NCBI RefSeq assembly: GCF_021390155.1
Contig: NZ_CP089985.1
Coordinates: 3,173,001 to 3,237,000, forward strand
Direction: 5' to 3'
Source of the DNA: Pseudomonas sp. HN11
GTDB taxonomy: Bacteria > Pseudomonadota > Gammaproteobacteria > Pseudomonadales > Pseudomonadaceae
Length of the DNA: 64,000 nt
Shown here: positions 19,924-27,911 of the stretch, in pieces
Position numbering within the stretch: position 1 is the first letter of the stretch
Layout: every line of letters starts with the position of its first letter
Notes under the pieces: model-generated
What the model was told of the DNA's origin: nothing
The model's input: the letters and a program-made list of their open reading frames with translations, nothing else
Databases searched by the model: none
Translations under genes and position numbers: made by a program

Positions 19924-20678
19924 ACCAGCAATTGCGCGCCGTTGGCCTGAATGATGTCCTTATAGCTGCGGGGGATTTTCTTGTCGCTGACCACGTACTG
20001 AAAGTCTTGCAGGGCGGCGAAGTGAGCGGTGCGCACAGTGTCGAACTTGCTGAAGTCCGCGAGCAATACGCGTTGCTGGGCCTGGCACATGACCTTTTGC
20101 TTGACCTCGACTTCATTGAAGTTGAAGCACGTCACGCCAAACTCCTGGCTGACGCCAGCTGCAGTCACGAAGGCCCATGTCAGGCGCACGCTGTCGAGGA
20201 TGCTGCTCTCGGCACTGCTTTCAAAGACCTGGTTCTTGCGGTGAAAGGTGCCGCCGCACAACACGATGTGGCAATTGGGCTTGTTCTGCAGCTTGAGCAG
20301 CACATTCAATGAGCTGCACACCGCCGTGAACTCCAGCGCGTCGGGGATGAAATCAACCACAAAAGGTGAGGTAGTGCCGCAATCGAAAAATACCGTGTCA
20401 CCGGGCTGGATCAACTGGGCGGCGAGTTTTCCGATGCGGCGCTTTTCCTCGACGTGACGGGTGTCCTGCTCGGCGACCCGGTAATCACCGACTTCGTTGC
20501 CGACCCGGGTGATGTAGCCACCCAACAGCCGCAGATGATCAGTGAAGTGGTTGAGATCGCGGCGCAGGGTCATCTCGGAAACGTCCAGCAGTGCGGCCAT
20601 TTCCTTCAAGTGAATGGCGTTCTGGTCCTGCAAGGCTTGTTGAATAAGCTTCAGTCGCTCGGCTTTTCTACTGTCCAC
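19920..20678 (-). CDS. DeoR/GlpR-family transcriptional repressor of the deoxyribose locus
   Basis: Protein of 252 residues: an N-terminal winged helix-turn-helix (LKEMAALLDVSEMTLRRDLN, residues 24-43) and a sugar-phosphate sensing domain of the ISOCOT fold (VFFDCGTTSPFVV, VTAAGVSQEFGVTCFN). It is divergent from deoC and convergent with deoX. It most likely represses both units through the TGTTATT-type palindromes and is released by a deoxyribose phosphate. It corresponds by position to deoQ of Salmonella. Confidence 0.85.
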   Translation of the reverse strand: MDSRKAERLKLIQQALQDQNAIHLKEMAALLDVSEMTLRRDLNHFTDHLRLLGGYITRVGNEVGDYRVAEQDTRHVEEKRRIGKLAAQLIQPGDTVFFDCGTTSPFVVDFIPDALEFTAVCSSLNVLLKLQNKPNCHIVLCGGTFHRKNQVFESSAESSILDSVRLTWAFVTAAGVSQEFGVTCFNFNEVEVKQKVMCQAQQRVLLADFSKFDTVRTAHFAALQDFQYVVSDKKIPRSYKDIIQANGAQLLV

Positions 20679-20703
20679 GAGTATTCCAGGGCTTGATTGT
20701 TGA

Positions 20704-20740
20704 TGTTAAATAAGTAACATTAAATGTTATTATTGTAACT
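20704..20740. promoter_or_regulatory. Two candidate DeoR-type operators between regulator and deoC
   Basis: TGTTAAATAAGTAACA at 20704-20719 and TGTTATTATTGTAACT at 20725-20740 are degenerate copies of the perfect palindrome in front of deoK. Their starts are 21 bases apart, two helical turns, so two dimers could bind the same DNA face. The pair lies in the divergent promoter region of the repressor and deoC, 65 bases before deoC. Confidence 0.7.
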
Positions 20741-20804
20741 ATAAATAGGGGCGCTGCACACGCGCCTCACAATCATTGGCAACATACAGGCAAGGACCCG
20801 TTAA

Positions 20805-21488
20805 ATGAACAGTCTTACACCCGCAGCATTGGCCAAATACATCGATCACACCTTGCTGGCGGCGGACGCCTCCCGTGAGCAGATCCGGACTTTGTGTGAA
20901 GAAGCCCAGACACACGGCTTTTATTCGGTGTGCGTGAATTCAGGGCAAGTGCCTTACGCCGCATCATGCCTGACCGACAACATCGTGGTGATTTGCGCCG
21001 TCGTCGGCTTTCCACTGGGCGCCGGCCTTAGTGAAACCAAAGCTTTCGAAGCGCGACAGGCCATTGCCGCCGGGGCAGGGGAGATAGACATGGTCCTCAA
21101 TATCGGCTGGTTGAAAGACGGGCTGCTGGATGCCGTGCGCCAAGACATTGCCCTGGTCCACAAGGCCTGCGACGCCGTACCGTTGAAGGTCATCCTGGAA
21201 ACCTGCCTGCTTGACGACAAGCAGAAGGTCCAGGCCTGTGAAATCTGCCGCGACTTGGGTGTGGCGTTCGTCAAGACGTCCACGGGCTTCAGCCGGGGCG
21301 GCGCTACGCTCGAAGATGTGGCGCTGATGCGCCAGACGGTGGGTGCCGGAGTTGGAGTAAAGGCGTCCGGCGGCGTTCGCGATTACCCGACGGCGTTGAA
21401 GATGATTGAAGCAGGGGCAACACGCCTGGGCAGCAGTTCGGGGATCGCGATCGTGGGCGGAGCGATGACAGCGGCGAGTGGCTACTGA
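20805..21488 (+). CDS. deoC: Deoxyribose-phosphate aldolase
   Basis: Cleaves 2-deoxyribose 5-phosphate to glyceraldehyde 3-phosphate and acetaldehyde. The 227-residue length is normal for the short class. The Schiff-base lysine is in [11 protein letters not shown] (about residue 157) and the second conserved lysine is in [11 protein letters not shown] (about residue 186); DHTLL starts the first strand. It completes the pathway begun by the kinase and permease, although it is a separate transcription unit with its own operators. Confidence 0.95.
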   Translation: MNSLTPAALAKYIDHTLLAADASREQIRTLCEEAQTHGFYSVCVNSGQVPYAASCLTDNIVVICAVVGFPLGAGLSETKAFEARQAIAAGAGEIDMVLNIGWLKDGLLDAVRQDIALVHKACDAVPLKVILETCLLDDKQKVQACEICRDLGVAFVKTSTGFSRGGATLEDVALMRQTVGAGVGVKASGGVRDYPTALKMIEAGATRLGSSSGIAIVGGAMTAASGY

Positions 21489-21526
21489 AGGGGTTTAGCC
21501 GGCCTGGTAAAGATAACTATTCATTT

Positions 21527-21556
21527 AACTCAACTAAATAGTCATTTAGTTGAGTT
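21527..21556. repeat. Perfect AT-rich hairpin between convergent deoC and hxlR-type gene
   Basis: AACTCAACTAAAT and ATTTAGTTGAGTT are exact inverse complements of 13 bases separated by AGTC. It lies 38 bases after the deoC stop and 18 bases from the end of the convergent regulator gene. It is much less GC-rich than ordinary terminators here and has no T-tract, so its role is uncertain. Confidence 0.6.
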
Positions 21557-21574
21557 GGCTATCAGGGCAGGGGA

Positions 21575-21934
21575 TCAGGGGTGGGCGAGGGCTGAGGTAC
21601 GCCGTTCGGCGATGCGCTCAACCGTTTGCATATGTTCCGTGCCCCACTGGCACAGCGTGCCCAATGCAGCGGCGAGGGATTGGCCAAAGGGTGTCAGCGA
21701 GTACTCGACCTTGGGCGGTATTTCGTGGAAATCCACACGGGCAATGATCTCGTCCCGCTCCAGCTCCTTGAGTTGCTGGATAAGCACCTTGTCGGTCACG
21801 CCACCAATCGCGCGCTTTAATTCGCCATATCGATGAACATTCTGCGCCAGGTTGAACAGAACCAATGGCTTCCATTTACCGCCAATCACCGCCAGGGCGG
21901 CTTCGAGTCCGCAATTGAATGAGTTGTTGGCCAT
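21575..21934 (-). CDS. HxlR/MarR-like winged-helix transcriptional regulator
   Basis: DNA-binding protein of 119 residues of the HxlR family, made of one winged helix. CGLEAALAVIGGKWKPLVLF at the N-terminus is the family signature, with a conserved cysteine at residue 8, followed by RYGELKRAIGGVTDKVLIQQ and the wing VEYSLTPFG. Members often sense electrophiles or quinones through the cysteine and control an adjacent oxidoreductase. It is divergent from an SDR gene, its probable target. Confidence 0.85.
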   Translation of the reverse strand: MANNSFNCGLEAALAVIGGKWKPLVLFNLAQNVHRYGELKRAIGGVTDKVLIQQLKELERDEIIARVDFHEIPPKVEYSLTPFGQSLAAALGTLCQWGTEHMQTVERIAERRTSALAHP

Positions 21935-21954
21935 GGTCGAGAGGATTCCGCTAG

Positions 21955-21978
21955 GGTACTTACTAAAAGGTGCATACT
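21955..21978. promoter_or_regulatory. Possible operator of the HxlR-type regulator
   Basis: Imperfect direct repeat GGTACTTACT and GGTGCATACT, 14 bases apart, in the 103-base divergent gap between the regulator and the SDR gene. Only the placement and the repetition support it. Confidence 0.3.
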
Positions 21979-22037
21979 ATTCAAAATAATAGCGTGGATC
22001 TACAGTTGGGCCTCAACATTCTTCTTCGGAGTTCATC

Positions 22038-22787
22038 ATGAGCAGGCTCAACGGAAAAATTGCAGTGATTACCGGCGGCAACAGCGGTATTGGCCTGGCG
22101 ACGGCCATTCGCTTTGCGGCCGAAGGTGCGCAGGTGGTGATCGTAGGACGGCGTCAGGAAGAACTGGACAAGGCGCTGCAACTGATCGGCCCGCAAGCCA
22201 TCGCTATCCAGGGCGACATTTCAAACCTGAACGATCTGGAGCGCATCTTCACACACATCAAAGCCGCCAAAGGCCGGGTTGATGTGCTGTTCGCCAACGC
22301 CGGCCTGGGGGATTTCCAGCCGATCGGCGCGATTACTGAAGAGTCGTTCGACCGTACATTTGGTATCAACGTCAAAGGCACGCTGTTCACCGTGCAAAAA
22401 GCGCTGCCGCTGATGAACGCCGGCAGTTCAGTGATCCTCACCGGATCGACCACAGGCACAATGGGCACACCGGCATTCAGCGTATACAGCGCCACCAAAG
22501 CCGCGTTGCGTAATTTTGCCAGGAGCTGGGCGCTCGATCTCAAAGGCACGGGCATTCGCGTCAACGTCCTATCGCCAGGACCAATCTCGACACCCGGCCT
22601 GGACTTGGCGCTTTCCGGCACGGGCCATAAGGAAGCAATCATCGAGGACATGACTGCGCAAGTTCCGCTGAGTCGCATAGGCAAGCCAGAAGAAGTTGCA
22701 GCGGCAGCGTTGTTCCTTGCATCGGACGAGAGCAGCTTCATGACCGGCAGTGAAATGTTTGTCGATGGCGGCTTTGCCCAGGTTTGA
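22038..22787 (+). CDS. SDR family NAD(P)-dependent oxidoreductase
   Basis: Classical SDR of 249 residues: [10 protein letters not shown] near residue 12, NAG motif in LFANAGLGD, Ser in LTGSTTG and YSATK at about residue 154, ending with the usual [12 protein letters not shown]. It follows a strong ribosome site (GGAGTTCATC) and is divergent from the HxlR-type gene, a common pairing in which the regulator controls the reductase. The substrate is not evident. Confidence 0.85.
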   Translation: MSRLNGKIAVITGGNSGIGLATAIRFAAEGAQVVIVGRRQEELDKALQLIGPQAIAIQGDISNLNDLERIFTHIKAAKGRVDVLFANAGLGDFQPIGAITEESFDRTFGINVKGTLFTVQKALPLMNAGSSVILTGSTTGTMGTPAFSVYSATKAALRNFARSWALDLKGTGIRVNVLSPGPISTPGLDLALSGTGHKEAIIEDMTAQVPLSRIGKPEEVAAAALFLASDESSFMTGSEMFVDGGFAQV

Positions 22788-22834
22788 TTCAAGAAGGGGT
22801 TTTGCCTGTTGAAATCTGACGGGCACTGCCTCTG

Positions 22835-22871
22835 ATAACGCAATACGTTATTACGCATAATGTATATTATG
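22835..22871. promoter_or_regulatory. Tandem AT-rich palindromes upstream of the integrase remnant
   Basis: ATAACG/CGTTAT with a 5-base spacer at 22835-22851 and CATAATGTATATTATG at 22856-22871 (6-base arms, 4-base centre). Paired palindromes like these often mark autoregulated promoters of mobile-element genes, but no intact gene follows. The rest of 22788-23007 shows no convincing reading frame. Confidence 0.3.
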
Positions 22872-23007
22872 TTAAATCAGGTGCTATGTCAGATATGTTC
22901 ATAAGCCACGTAAGTCACTGATTCGACGAATTCGTATTTGACGTCTACTCTCTCAACGGGCCATGTCCATAGTGTTCATGACGATTCCTTGAATGAGGTG
23001 GCTGTCG

Positions 23008-23333
23008 ATGAAACTGATTCAGTGCCGTTTCTCTTCAGGTCAACGCCTACCGCTGCTTGTACAAGCTGGTGATGCGGCGCCGTTGCCCATGCTTGTCCCG
23101 TTCATGAACGATTGAATTGTTATTGCAGATCGGTATCCGTCGCGGAGAGCTTCTGAAGCTGCACACCACAGATATCAATAAACGTGCTCAGCACGCGTAT
23201 GTCAGTATCAATGATCGCAAACATGACTGCGCATGACTTTCGCCACACCTTTGCAGACCGGTTTTTGGCTTACCTGGTTGAAAAATATGGGCATGACCTT
23301 GATCGGGCCACGGACGAATTGCGGCGAGTTTGA
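23008..23333 (+). pseudogene. Degraded phage-type tyrosine integrase
   Basis: Three pieces of one integrase survive in different frames. First, MKLIQCRFSSGQRLPLLVQA at 23008 ends at a TGA after about 35 codons and resembles the ERLPLLVD region of large integrases. Second, GIRRGELLKLHTTDINKRAQ near 23130 is the catalytic Arg I box. Third, TAHDFRHTFADRFLAYLVEK near 23225-23290 is the His-x-x-Arg box, with the frame ending in a stop at 23331. The N-terminal domain and the Tyr are missing, so this is a decayed, internally deleted gene. It sits beside the end of the iac cluster and may mark an old integration point. From 23334 to 23473 nothing else can be recognised. Confidence 0.75.
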
Positions 23334-23473
23334 AGTTGGCGTGCGACGCCCTCCTCACCGGCCTCGCCATACCCCCCAGCGAGCACGATGGCTGCCGGGG
23401 TTGGCACGCTCAGGAACGAGCAGGATGTCAGGTAGCGCCTCAGGCAACAGCAATCCATGGCCATGCATCGGGT

Positions 23474-23971
23474 TCAGCAGGCCTTGGACGCCTCGCCCAA
23501 ACGGTGATAAGCACGGTTGAAGTACACCAGGCCCTCGTCCGCGTTCCCTTGGCGAATGGTCTGGATCTCGCAATAAAAAATACTGTGGGACCCGACTTCG
23601 TGGACCTGCGCAATGCGACAGTCGAAATTGACCAGCGCCGCGAGCATCACGGGTGCACCACTTTCCAGCGTGGTCCACTCGGTGACCGCAAAGCGTTCAT
23701 CCATGCTCAGCGCCCGGTTCGCGAACACGCCGGACATTTCCTGATGATCGCCGCACAAAATATTGACGCACACCGCGCCATTGCGCTTGAAGTGTTCGTT
23801 GGAATGGGAGGAACGATTCATGCACACCAACAGCGTGGGTGGTGAGTCGGTCACGCTGCACACCGCTGAGGCGGTAAAACCGAACCGGCCTGCCACACCG
23901 TCGGTGGTGATGACTGTCACGGCGCCGCCGAGCATGGCCATTGCATTGCGAAAACTGCTTACGTCTACCAT
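23474..23971 (-). CDS. iacG: Flavin reductase, indole-3-acetate degradation
   Basis: DIM6/NTAB-type flavin reductase of 165 residues, which would supply reduced flavin to the flavin-dependent monooxygenase IacA. Conserved parts: FRNAMAMLGGAVTVITT at the N-terminus, GFTASAVCSVTDSPPTLLVC, and VNILCGDHQEMSGVFA. The ATG following AGGGGAACGACC was chosen. It is the last gene of the iacABCDEFG unit, 11 bases behind iacF. Confidence 0.88.
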   Translation of the reverse strand: MVDVSSFRNAMAMLGGAVTVITTDGVAGRFGFTASAVCSVTDSPPTLLVCMNRSSHSNEHFKRNGAVCVNILCGDHQEMSGVFANRALSMDERFAVTEWTTLESGAPVMLAALVNFDCRIAQVHEVGSHSIFYCEIQTIRQGNADEGLVYFNRAYHRLGEASKAC

Positions 23972-23982
23972 GGTCGTTCCCC

Positions 23983-24942
23983 TTAGATATCCAGCACGAG
24001 CTTTTTGGATTTGGCGCGTGAACAGCACACCAGGATTTGGTCATTGGCGGCTTTTTCATCGTCCGTGAGGTACACGTCCCGATGATCGGGCTCGCCTTCT
24101 AGCACATCGCACAGGCAGGTGCCGCACACACCCTGCTCGCAGGAAATTTCAATCTTGATGCCCACGTGCGCCAGCGCAGCCAGAATGCTCTGACCTTCAG
24201 CCACCTGCACCGACTTGCCACTGCGCGCCGCCACCACTTCGAAGCTGGCGCCGGAACTGTCGACCTCGACCTGGAAGTACTCCTTGTGGATGTGTTCCTC
24301 GGTGTAGCCCAGGTCACGTGCGCCCTGGATCACCCACTCCATGAAACCGGCAGGTCCGCAGGTATACATATGCACGCCCGCCTCGCCGCGGCCCAGCACC
24401 GTGGCCAGATCCAGCCGCTGTTCGAGCCCTTCGTCGTCGAAATGGGTGAATACGTTCGCGGCAAAAGGTGAACCGGCCAGTTCGTCGAGAAACGCACTGC
24501 GGCCACGCTCGCGCCCGCAGTAATGCAGCTCGAAGTCTTGCCCTGCCGTATGCAGTGTGTAAGCCATGGCGATCATCGGCGTGATGCCAATGCCGCCGCC
24601 CAGCAGGATCGTGCGACGCGCTTGCCCGGCCAGTGGAAACAGGTTGCGTGGCGCACTGATCTGCAACTCGCGGCCTTCCAACAGCGTGTCATGCACGCCG
24701 ACTGAACCACCGCGAGACGCCGGGTCCTTGAGCACGCCCAATCGGTAGACGCTTGGATCGCCGGGGTTGCTGCACAGCGAATACTGGCGCACGAGGCCCG
24801 GGGCGATATGGATGTCGACATGCGCGCCGGCGTCGAACGCTGGCAGCGCCGCGCCGTCACAGCGGATCAGATCCAGGACGACAACGCCGCCCCCTTGCAG
24901 CTCGCGCTTGCGCACGACTACGTTTAACAGTTCTTCAATCAT
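23983..24942 (-). CDS. iacF: Ferredoxin-containing oxidoreductase (PDR/VanB family)
   Basis: Electron-transfer partner of the Rieske oxygenase IacCD, 319 residues. The flavin-binding domain (RQYSLCS near residue 55) is followed by the NAD domain (LLGGGIGITPMIAMA, YTCGPAGFMEWV) and a C-terminal plant-type 2Fe-2S domain with CEQGVCGTCLCDVLEG and a final Cys near residue 307. This is the phthalate dioxygenase reductase domain order. The ATG with GGAA eight bases ahead was preferred to a longer upstream opening. Confidence 0.9.
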   Translation of the reverse strand: MIEELLNVVVRKRELQGGGVVVLDLIRCDGAALPAFDAGAHVDIHIAPGLVRQYSLCSNPGDPSVYRLGVLKDPASRGGSVGVHDTLLEGRELQISAPRNLFPLAGQARRTILLGGGIGITPMIAMAYTLHTAGQDFELHYCGRERGRSAFLDELAGSPFAANVFTHFDDEGLEQRLDLATVLGRGEAGVHMYTCGPAGFMEWVIQGARDLGYTEEHIHKEYFQVEVDSSGASFEVVAARSGKSVQVAEGQSILAALAHVGIKIEISCEQGVCGTCLCDVLEGEPDHRDVYLTDDEKAANDQILVCCSRAKSKKLVLDI

Positions 24943-24994
24943 GGCCGTAATTCCATGGAGTTTGGAAAGGGCCGCCGTAGCGGCCGGGTCACTC

Positions 24995-25735
24995 TCAGCG
25001 CATGAACAGGCCGCCATTCACGTCCCAGGTCGCCCCGGTGGTGAAATAGGCTTCGGGCCGTGCCAGCTGCACAATCAGGTCACCCAGAAAATCAGCATCA
25101 CCCAGGCGCTGTACCGGGATGTTCGCCAGCAGGCCTGGCAAACGGTCTGACGGTACGGCCGCACGCACCGCAGCAGAATCAATGGGGCCGGGGGCGATGG
25201 CATTTACCGTCACCCCGCGAGAGGCAAATTCCTTTGCGAAAATCTTGGTCAGCGTGATGATCGCGCCCTTGCTCGCGGCGTAATGCGCACCTGTCGCGGT
25301 ACCGCCGTTCTGCCCCGCCAGCGAGGCCATGTTGATGAGGCGTCCATAGCCGACTTCAGCCATGTGTGCGCCCAACACCTGGCACCCCAGAAACACGCTG
25401 CGCAGGTTCAAGCCCACCACCTCATCGAACTCCTCGGGACTGATTTGCATCAGCGGCGTGGTCTTGGTCACTGCGGCGTTATTGACCACCACGTGCAACG
25501 CGTCGAAGCGCTCCAGCACTTGGGCCAGTGCCCGTTCAAAATCTTGCTTACAGCCCACGTCCAGTTGCAACGCCAGGCTGCGCGATCCACCGGGGTCCAA
25601 TTGCGCCTGACAGGCCTGGGCGGCCTCAAGCCTGACATCAGAAATAACCACGCTATAGCCGGCCCGCAGCAGGCTGGCGCAAAAATGCTGCCCCAGGCCC
25701 TGCCCTGCGCCGGTCACCAATGCGATCTGGCTCAT
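24995..25735 (-). CDS. iacE: SDR family dehydrogenase, indole-3-acetate degradation
   Basis: Short-chain dehydrogenase of 246 residues with an intact cofactor motif TGAGQGLGQH and catalytic NMASLAGQ ... YAASKGAI. In the iac pathway, IacE acts early on hydroxylated indole-3-acetate intermediates together with IacA. It begins 11 bases after iacD ends, and the gap to iacF is 52 bases. Confidence 0.88.
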   Translation of the reverse strand: MSQIALVTGAGQGLGQHFCASLLRAGYSVVISDVRLEAAQACQAQLDPGGSRSLALQLDVGCKQDFERALAQVLERFDALHVVVNNAAVTKTTPLMQISPEEFDEVVGLNLRSVFLGCQVLGAHMAEVGYGRLINMASLAGQNGGTATGAHYAASKGAIITLTKIFAKEFASRGVTVNAIAPGPIDSAAVRAAVPSDRLPGLLANIPVQRLGDADFLGDLIVQLARPEAYFTTGATWDVNGGLFMR

Positions 25736-25746
25736 GTCGGCACTCC

Positions 25747-26223
25747 TTAAAGGATGTAGCCGATACCGGCGAGGGCATCGTCACTGTTAATGAGGCTCAC
25801 GACTTTACGGTGAATGCTGAAGCTGCCCTCGGTACGCACCAACTCGTAGGTCAAATCGGCGCTGTAGAGTTTCAGGCTTTCCTTACGGAACTCACGCACG
25901 TTCTGTGCGCAGCGCACTGTCACGTTTACGCCATCGTCGCCCAGTACCCGAAACCGTGACTGCGTGCGCACGGTACGCGGCTGCGGGCTGGTGGAGATCG
26001 ACTCGCCACCGGTCAGGCGTTGCACCCGCAACTCGCGCATATGATGGTCGTCGTAGGCGTAGTTGAGCGTGTTCTCGAAGTCGGTTTCCTTGGGGTTGAT
26101 CGGGATGATGTAGGTGCCCTTGGGCGTCCACATCGTCAACCAGGTGGCGTATTCGCCATGGTCGAGCATGTCGCCTTCCTGCCAGATGAAGGCGGTCACT
26201 TCGTGCAGCAATTGCAGGTTCAT
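25747..26223 (-). CDS. iacD: Aromatic ring-hydroxylating dioxygenase beta subunit
   Basis: Small subunit of the Rieske dioxygenase, 158 residues, with the SnoaL/NTF2-like fold and a structural role. EVTAFIWQEGDMLDHGEYATWL and the RVQRLTGGESISTSPQPRTVR segment are typical. The ATG was chosen over an in-frame GTG four codons upstream, because GGAGAACCCT forms the ribosome site. It lies 15 bases downstream of its partner iacC. Confidence 0.92.
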   Translation of the reverse strand: MNLQLLHEVTAFIWQEGDMLDHGEYATWLTMWTPKGTYIIPINPKETDFENTLNYAYDDHHMRELRVQRLTGGESISTSPQPRTVRTQSRFRVLGDDGVNVTVRCAQNVREFRKESLKLYSADLTYELVRTEGSFSIHRKVVSLINSDDALAGIGYIL

Positions 26224-26238
26224 AGGGTTCTCCACGGC

Positions 26239-27513
26239 TCAGGCCGACATCATCTTTTTCCACTGCTGGTAGGCGGCGCGCATACCTGTTTCGGCACTCA
26301 CGTCGGACACCAGGCCGTCTTCACTGGCACGCTCGCCCGGCAAGCCGCGGTTGAGCATGATCCACAGCTCATCACCCGCACTTGCGCCCTTCTGCACACG
26401 TTCCCAGGCTTCTGAATCGTCCGGTGTGCCGAAGCCCATCGGGCCCTGGAAGTGCTCATGCAAGCGCAGGCGATAACGGTTGGCCGCCGCCGGGCCGCCA
26501 TCCATGGTAATGACGGAGTGATGAATCTCGGTCTCGGTAACCGAGATCGGTTGCAGCACACGGAAAAACGCCATCGAACAAGCCACGTTGGGGAACAGAT
26601 TGAGGTTGAAACCGGTACCCCCCACCGCACGAACGATGCGGCGCACCTGCTGCTCTTCGATGCCCTCATCGCGCAGCTCGGCGGCCAGTGCTTCAAAGCG
26701 CTCGGGGATCGGCTTGTCCAAGTCGGCTTCCAGATCGACCAGGTCCGGGATCATCACCATCACACTGTGACCGTTGCCCAGATCCTCGACATAACCCGGG
26801 CCTTTGACGAAGTCGAATAACGCCAGGGTCTGCTCGTCCACCGACGACAGGAAGCTCTTGTGCACCAGGGGGAAGTGATAGGCATCGGTGGTGTTTTCCA
26901 GCTGGATTTTCCAGTTACCCGGAAAGCGGAAGCGATGTTCGCCCGGCACCTTGATGCCATACCCCGCGCCCTGTTTCATAAACAGGTCCATCCATTTTTT
27001 CGCTGCGCCGAGATAGTCCTCCAGCGGCTCGATGTCATCCTTGAAAGTGGCGAAGATCATGCCGGCATAGCTTTCGGTGCGCAGGCTGACCAGTGGCAGC
27101 TCGGCTTTATCGATGCAATCGCCGTAGCTTTCCGGGTGCGGAATACCGCGCAACGAGCCATCCAGCGCGTAGCCCCAGCCGTGGTACGGGCAGACGAAGC
27201 TGTTGGTCTTGCCTTTCTTGTGTTCGCACACAGTGGCGCCACGGTGGCGACAGCGGTTGAGCAGCACGTGCACGTCTTTCTTGCGGTCACGCACCACGAT
27301 CACCGGCTGCTTGCCGACATAGGTGGTTTTGTAGCTGCCGTTGTCAGGAATCTCGCTTTCGTGGGCGACCCAGATCCAGGTGCTGTAGAAAATCTTCTCC
27401 AGCTCGGCGTCGAACAAGTGCGCGTCGGTGTACATCGAGGTGTGGACGCGGTCGGCCTGCACCAGGTGGGCGGGGTCGACGTCAAGGTTTACAGCGGGAA
27501 TCAGCTTGCTCAT
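26239..27513 (-). CDS. iacC: Aromatic ring-hydroxylating dioxygenase alpha subunit (Rieske)
   Basis: Catalytic subunit of 424 residues. The Rieske 2Fe-2S ligands are C88-x-H90 and C108-x2-H111 (NRCRHRG, VCPYHGW), and the mononuclear iron histidines are in NTTDAYHFPLVHKSF near residue 205. In the iac pathway this dioxygenase acts on the dioxindole-type intermediate on the way to catechol, with electrons from IacF. The order alpha then beta with a 15-base gap is standard. Confidence 0.94.
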   Translation of the reverse strand: MSKLIPAVNLDVDPAHLVQADRVHTSMYTDAHLFDAELEKIFYSTWIWVAHESEIPDNGSYKTTYVGKQPVIVVRDRKKDVHVLLNRCRHRGATVCEHKKGKTNSFVCPYHGWGYALDGSLRGIPHPESYGDCIDKAELPLVSLRTESYAGMIFATFKDDIEPLEDYLGAAKKWMDLFMKQGAGYGIKVPGEHRFRFPGNWKIQLENTTDAYHFPLVHKSFLSSVDEQTLALFDFVKGPGYVEDLGNGHSVMVMIPDLVDLEADLDKPIPERFEALAAELRDEGIEEQQVRRIVRAVGGTGFNLNLFPNVACSMAFFRVLQPISVTETEIHHSVITMDGGPAAANRYRLRLHEHFQGPMGFGTPDDSEAWERVQKGASAGDELWIMLNRGLPGERASEDGLVSDVSAETGMRAAYQQWKKMMSA

Positions 27514-27532
27514 GGGAGTGTCCTCGTCGGCA

Positions 27533-27895
27533 TCAAGTACGCTGAATGATCAGCTCGCGCCCAACCCGGGCTTCAACCTTGGTGTAGCGCCACAACTTGT
27601 ACGGGCCATCGCCCACTGGCGTTGTGCGAAACAGGTTGCAGGCCGCATGCACGGTCTCGATGTCCGGCACGTCGGCCAGCAGGTAGGTGGTCCACGGGAA
27701 GCCATCGGAAGGCCCCACCATGCTCTGGTCGTCATCCATGTTGCCCAGCACCTTGACCCCGGCGAGGTCGTGAATACCGTTCCACATCGCGCTGAACGCT
27801 GCCCACACCTGTAATTGCTCATCGCGCGCGGCGTCGAAAAAATTCTGGTTGATGCCCATGCAGAACAGCACGCGCAAGGTCTTTTTATCGCTCAT
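27533..27895 (-). CDS. iacB: IacB family protein of unknown biochemical role
   Basis: Small soluble protein of 120 residues, identified mainly by its place between iacA and iacC. It has no recognised catalytic motif; LRVLFCMGINQNFFDAARDE and PDIETVHAACNLFRTTPVGD suggest a ferredoxin-like alpha/beta (ABM/EthD-type) fold, which is an inference. The gaps of 16 and 19 bases show that it is in the operon. IacB is found in most iac clusters, but its function is not settled. Confidence 0.8.
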   Translation of the reverse strand: MSDKKTLRVLFCMGINQNFFDAARDEQLQVWAAFSAMWNGIHDLAGVKVLGNMDDDQSMVGPSDGFPWTTYLLADVPDIETVHAACNLFRTTPVGDGPYKLWRYTKVEARVGRELIIQRT

Positions 27896-27911
27896 TTCAT
27901 TTCCTCGACGG

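Noticed and set aside
23334..23473. Short reading frames after the integrase remnant
   Set aside because: They have no ribosome site and no similarity I recognise; most likely non-coding scar sequence.
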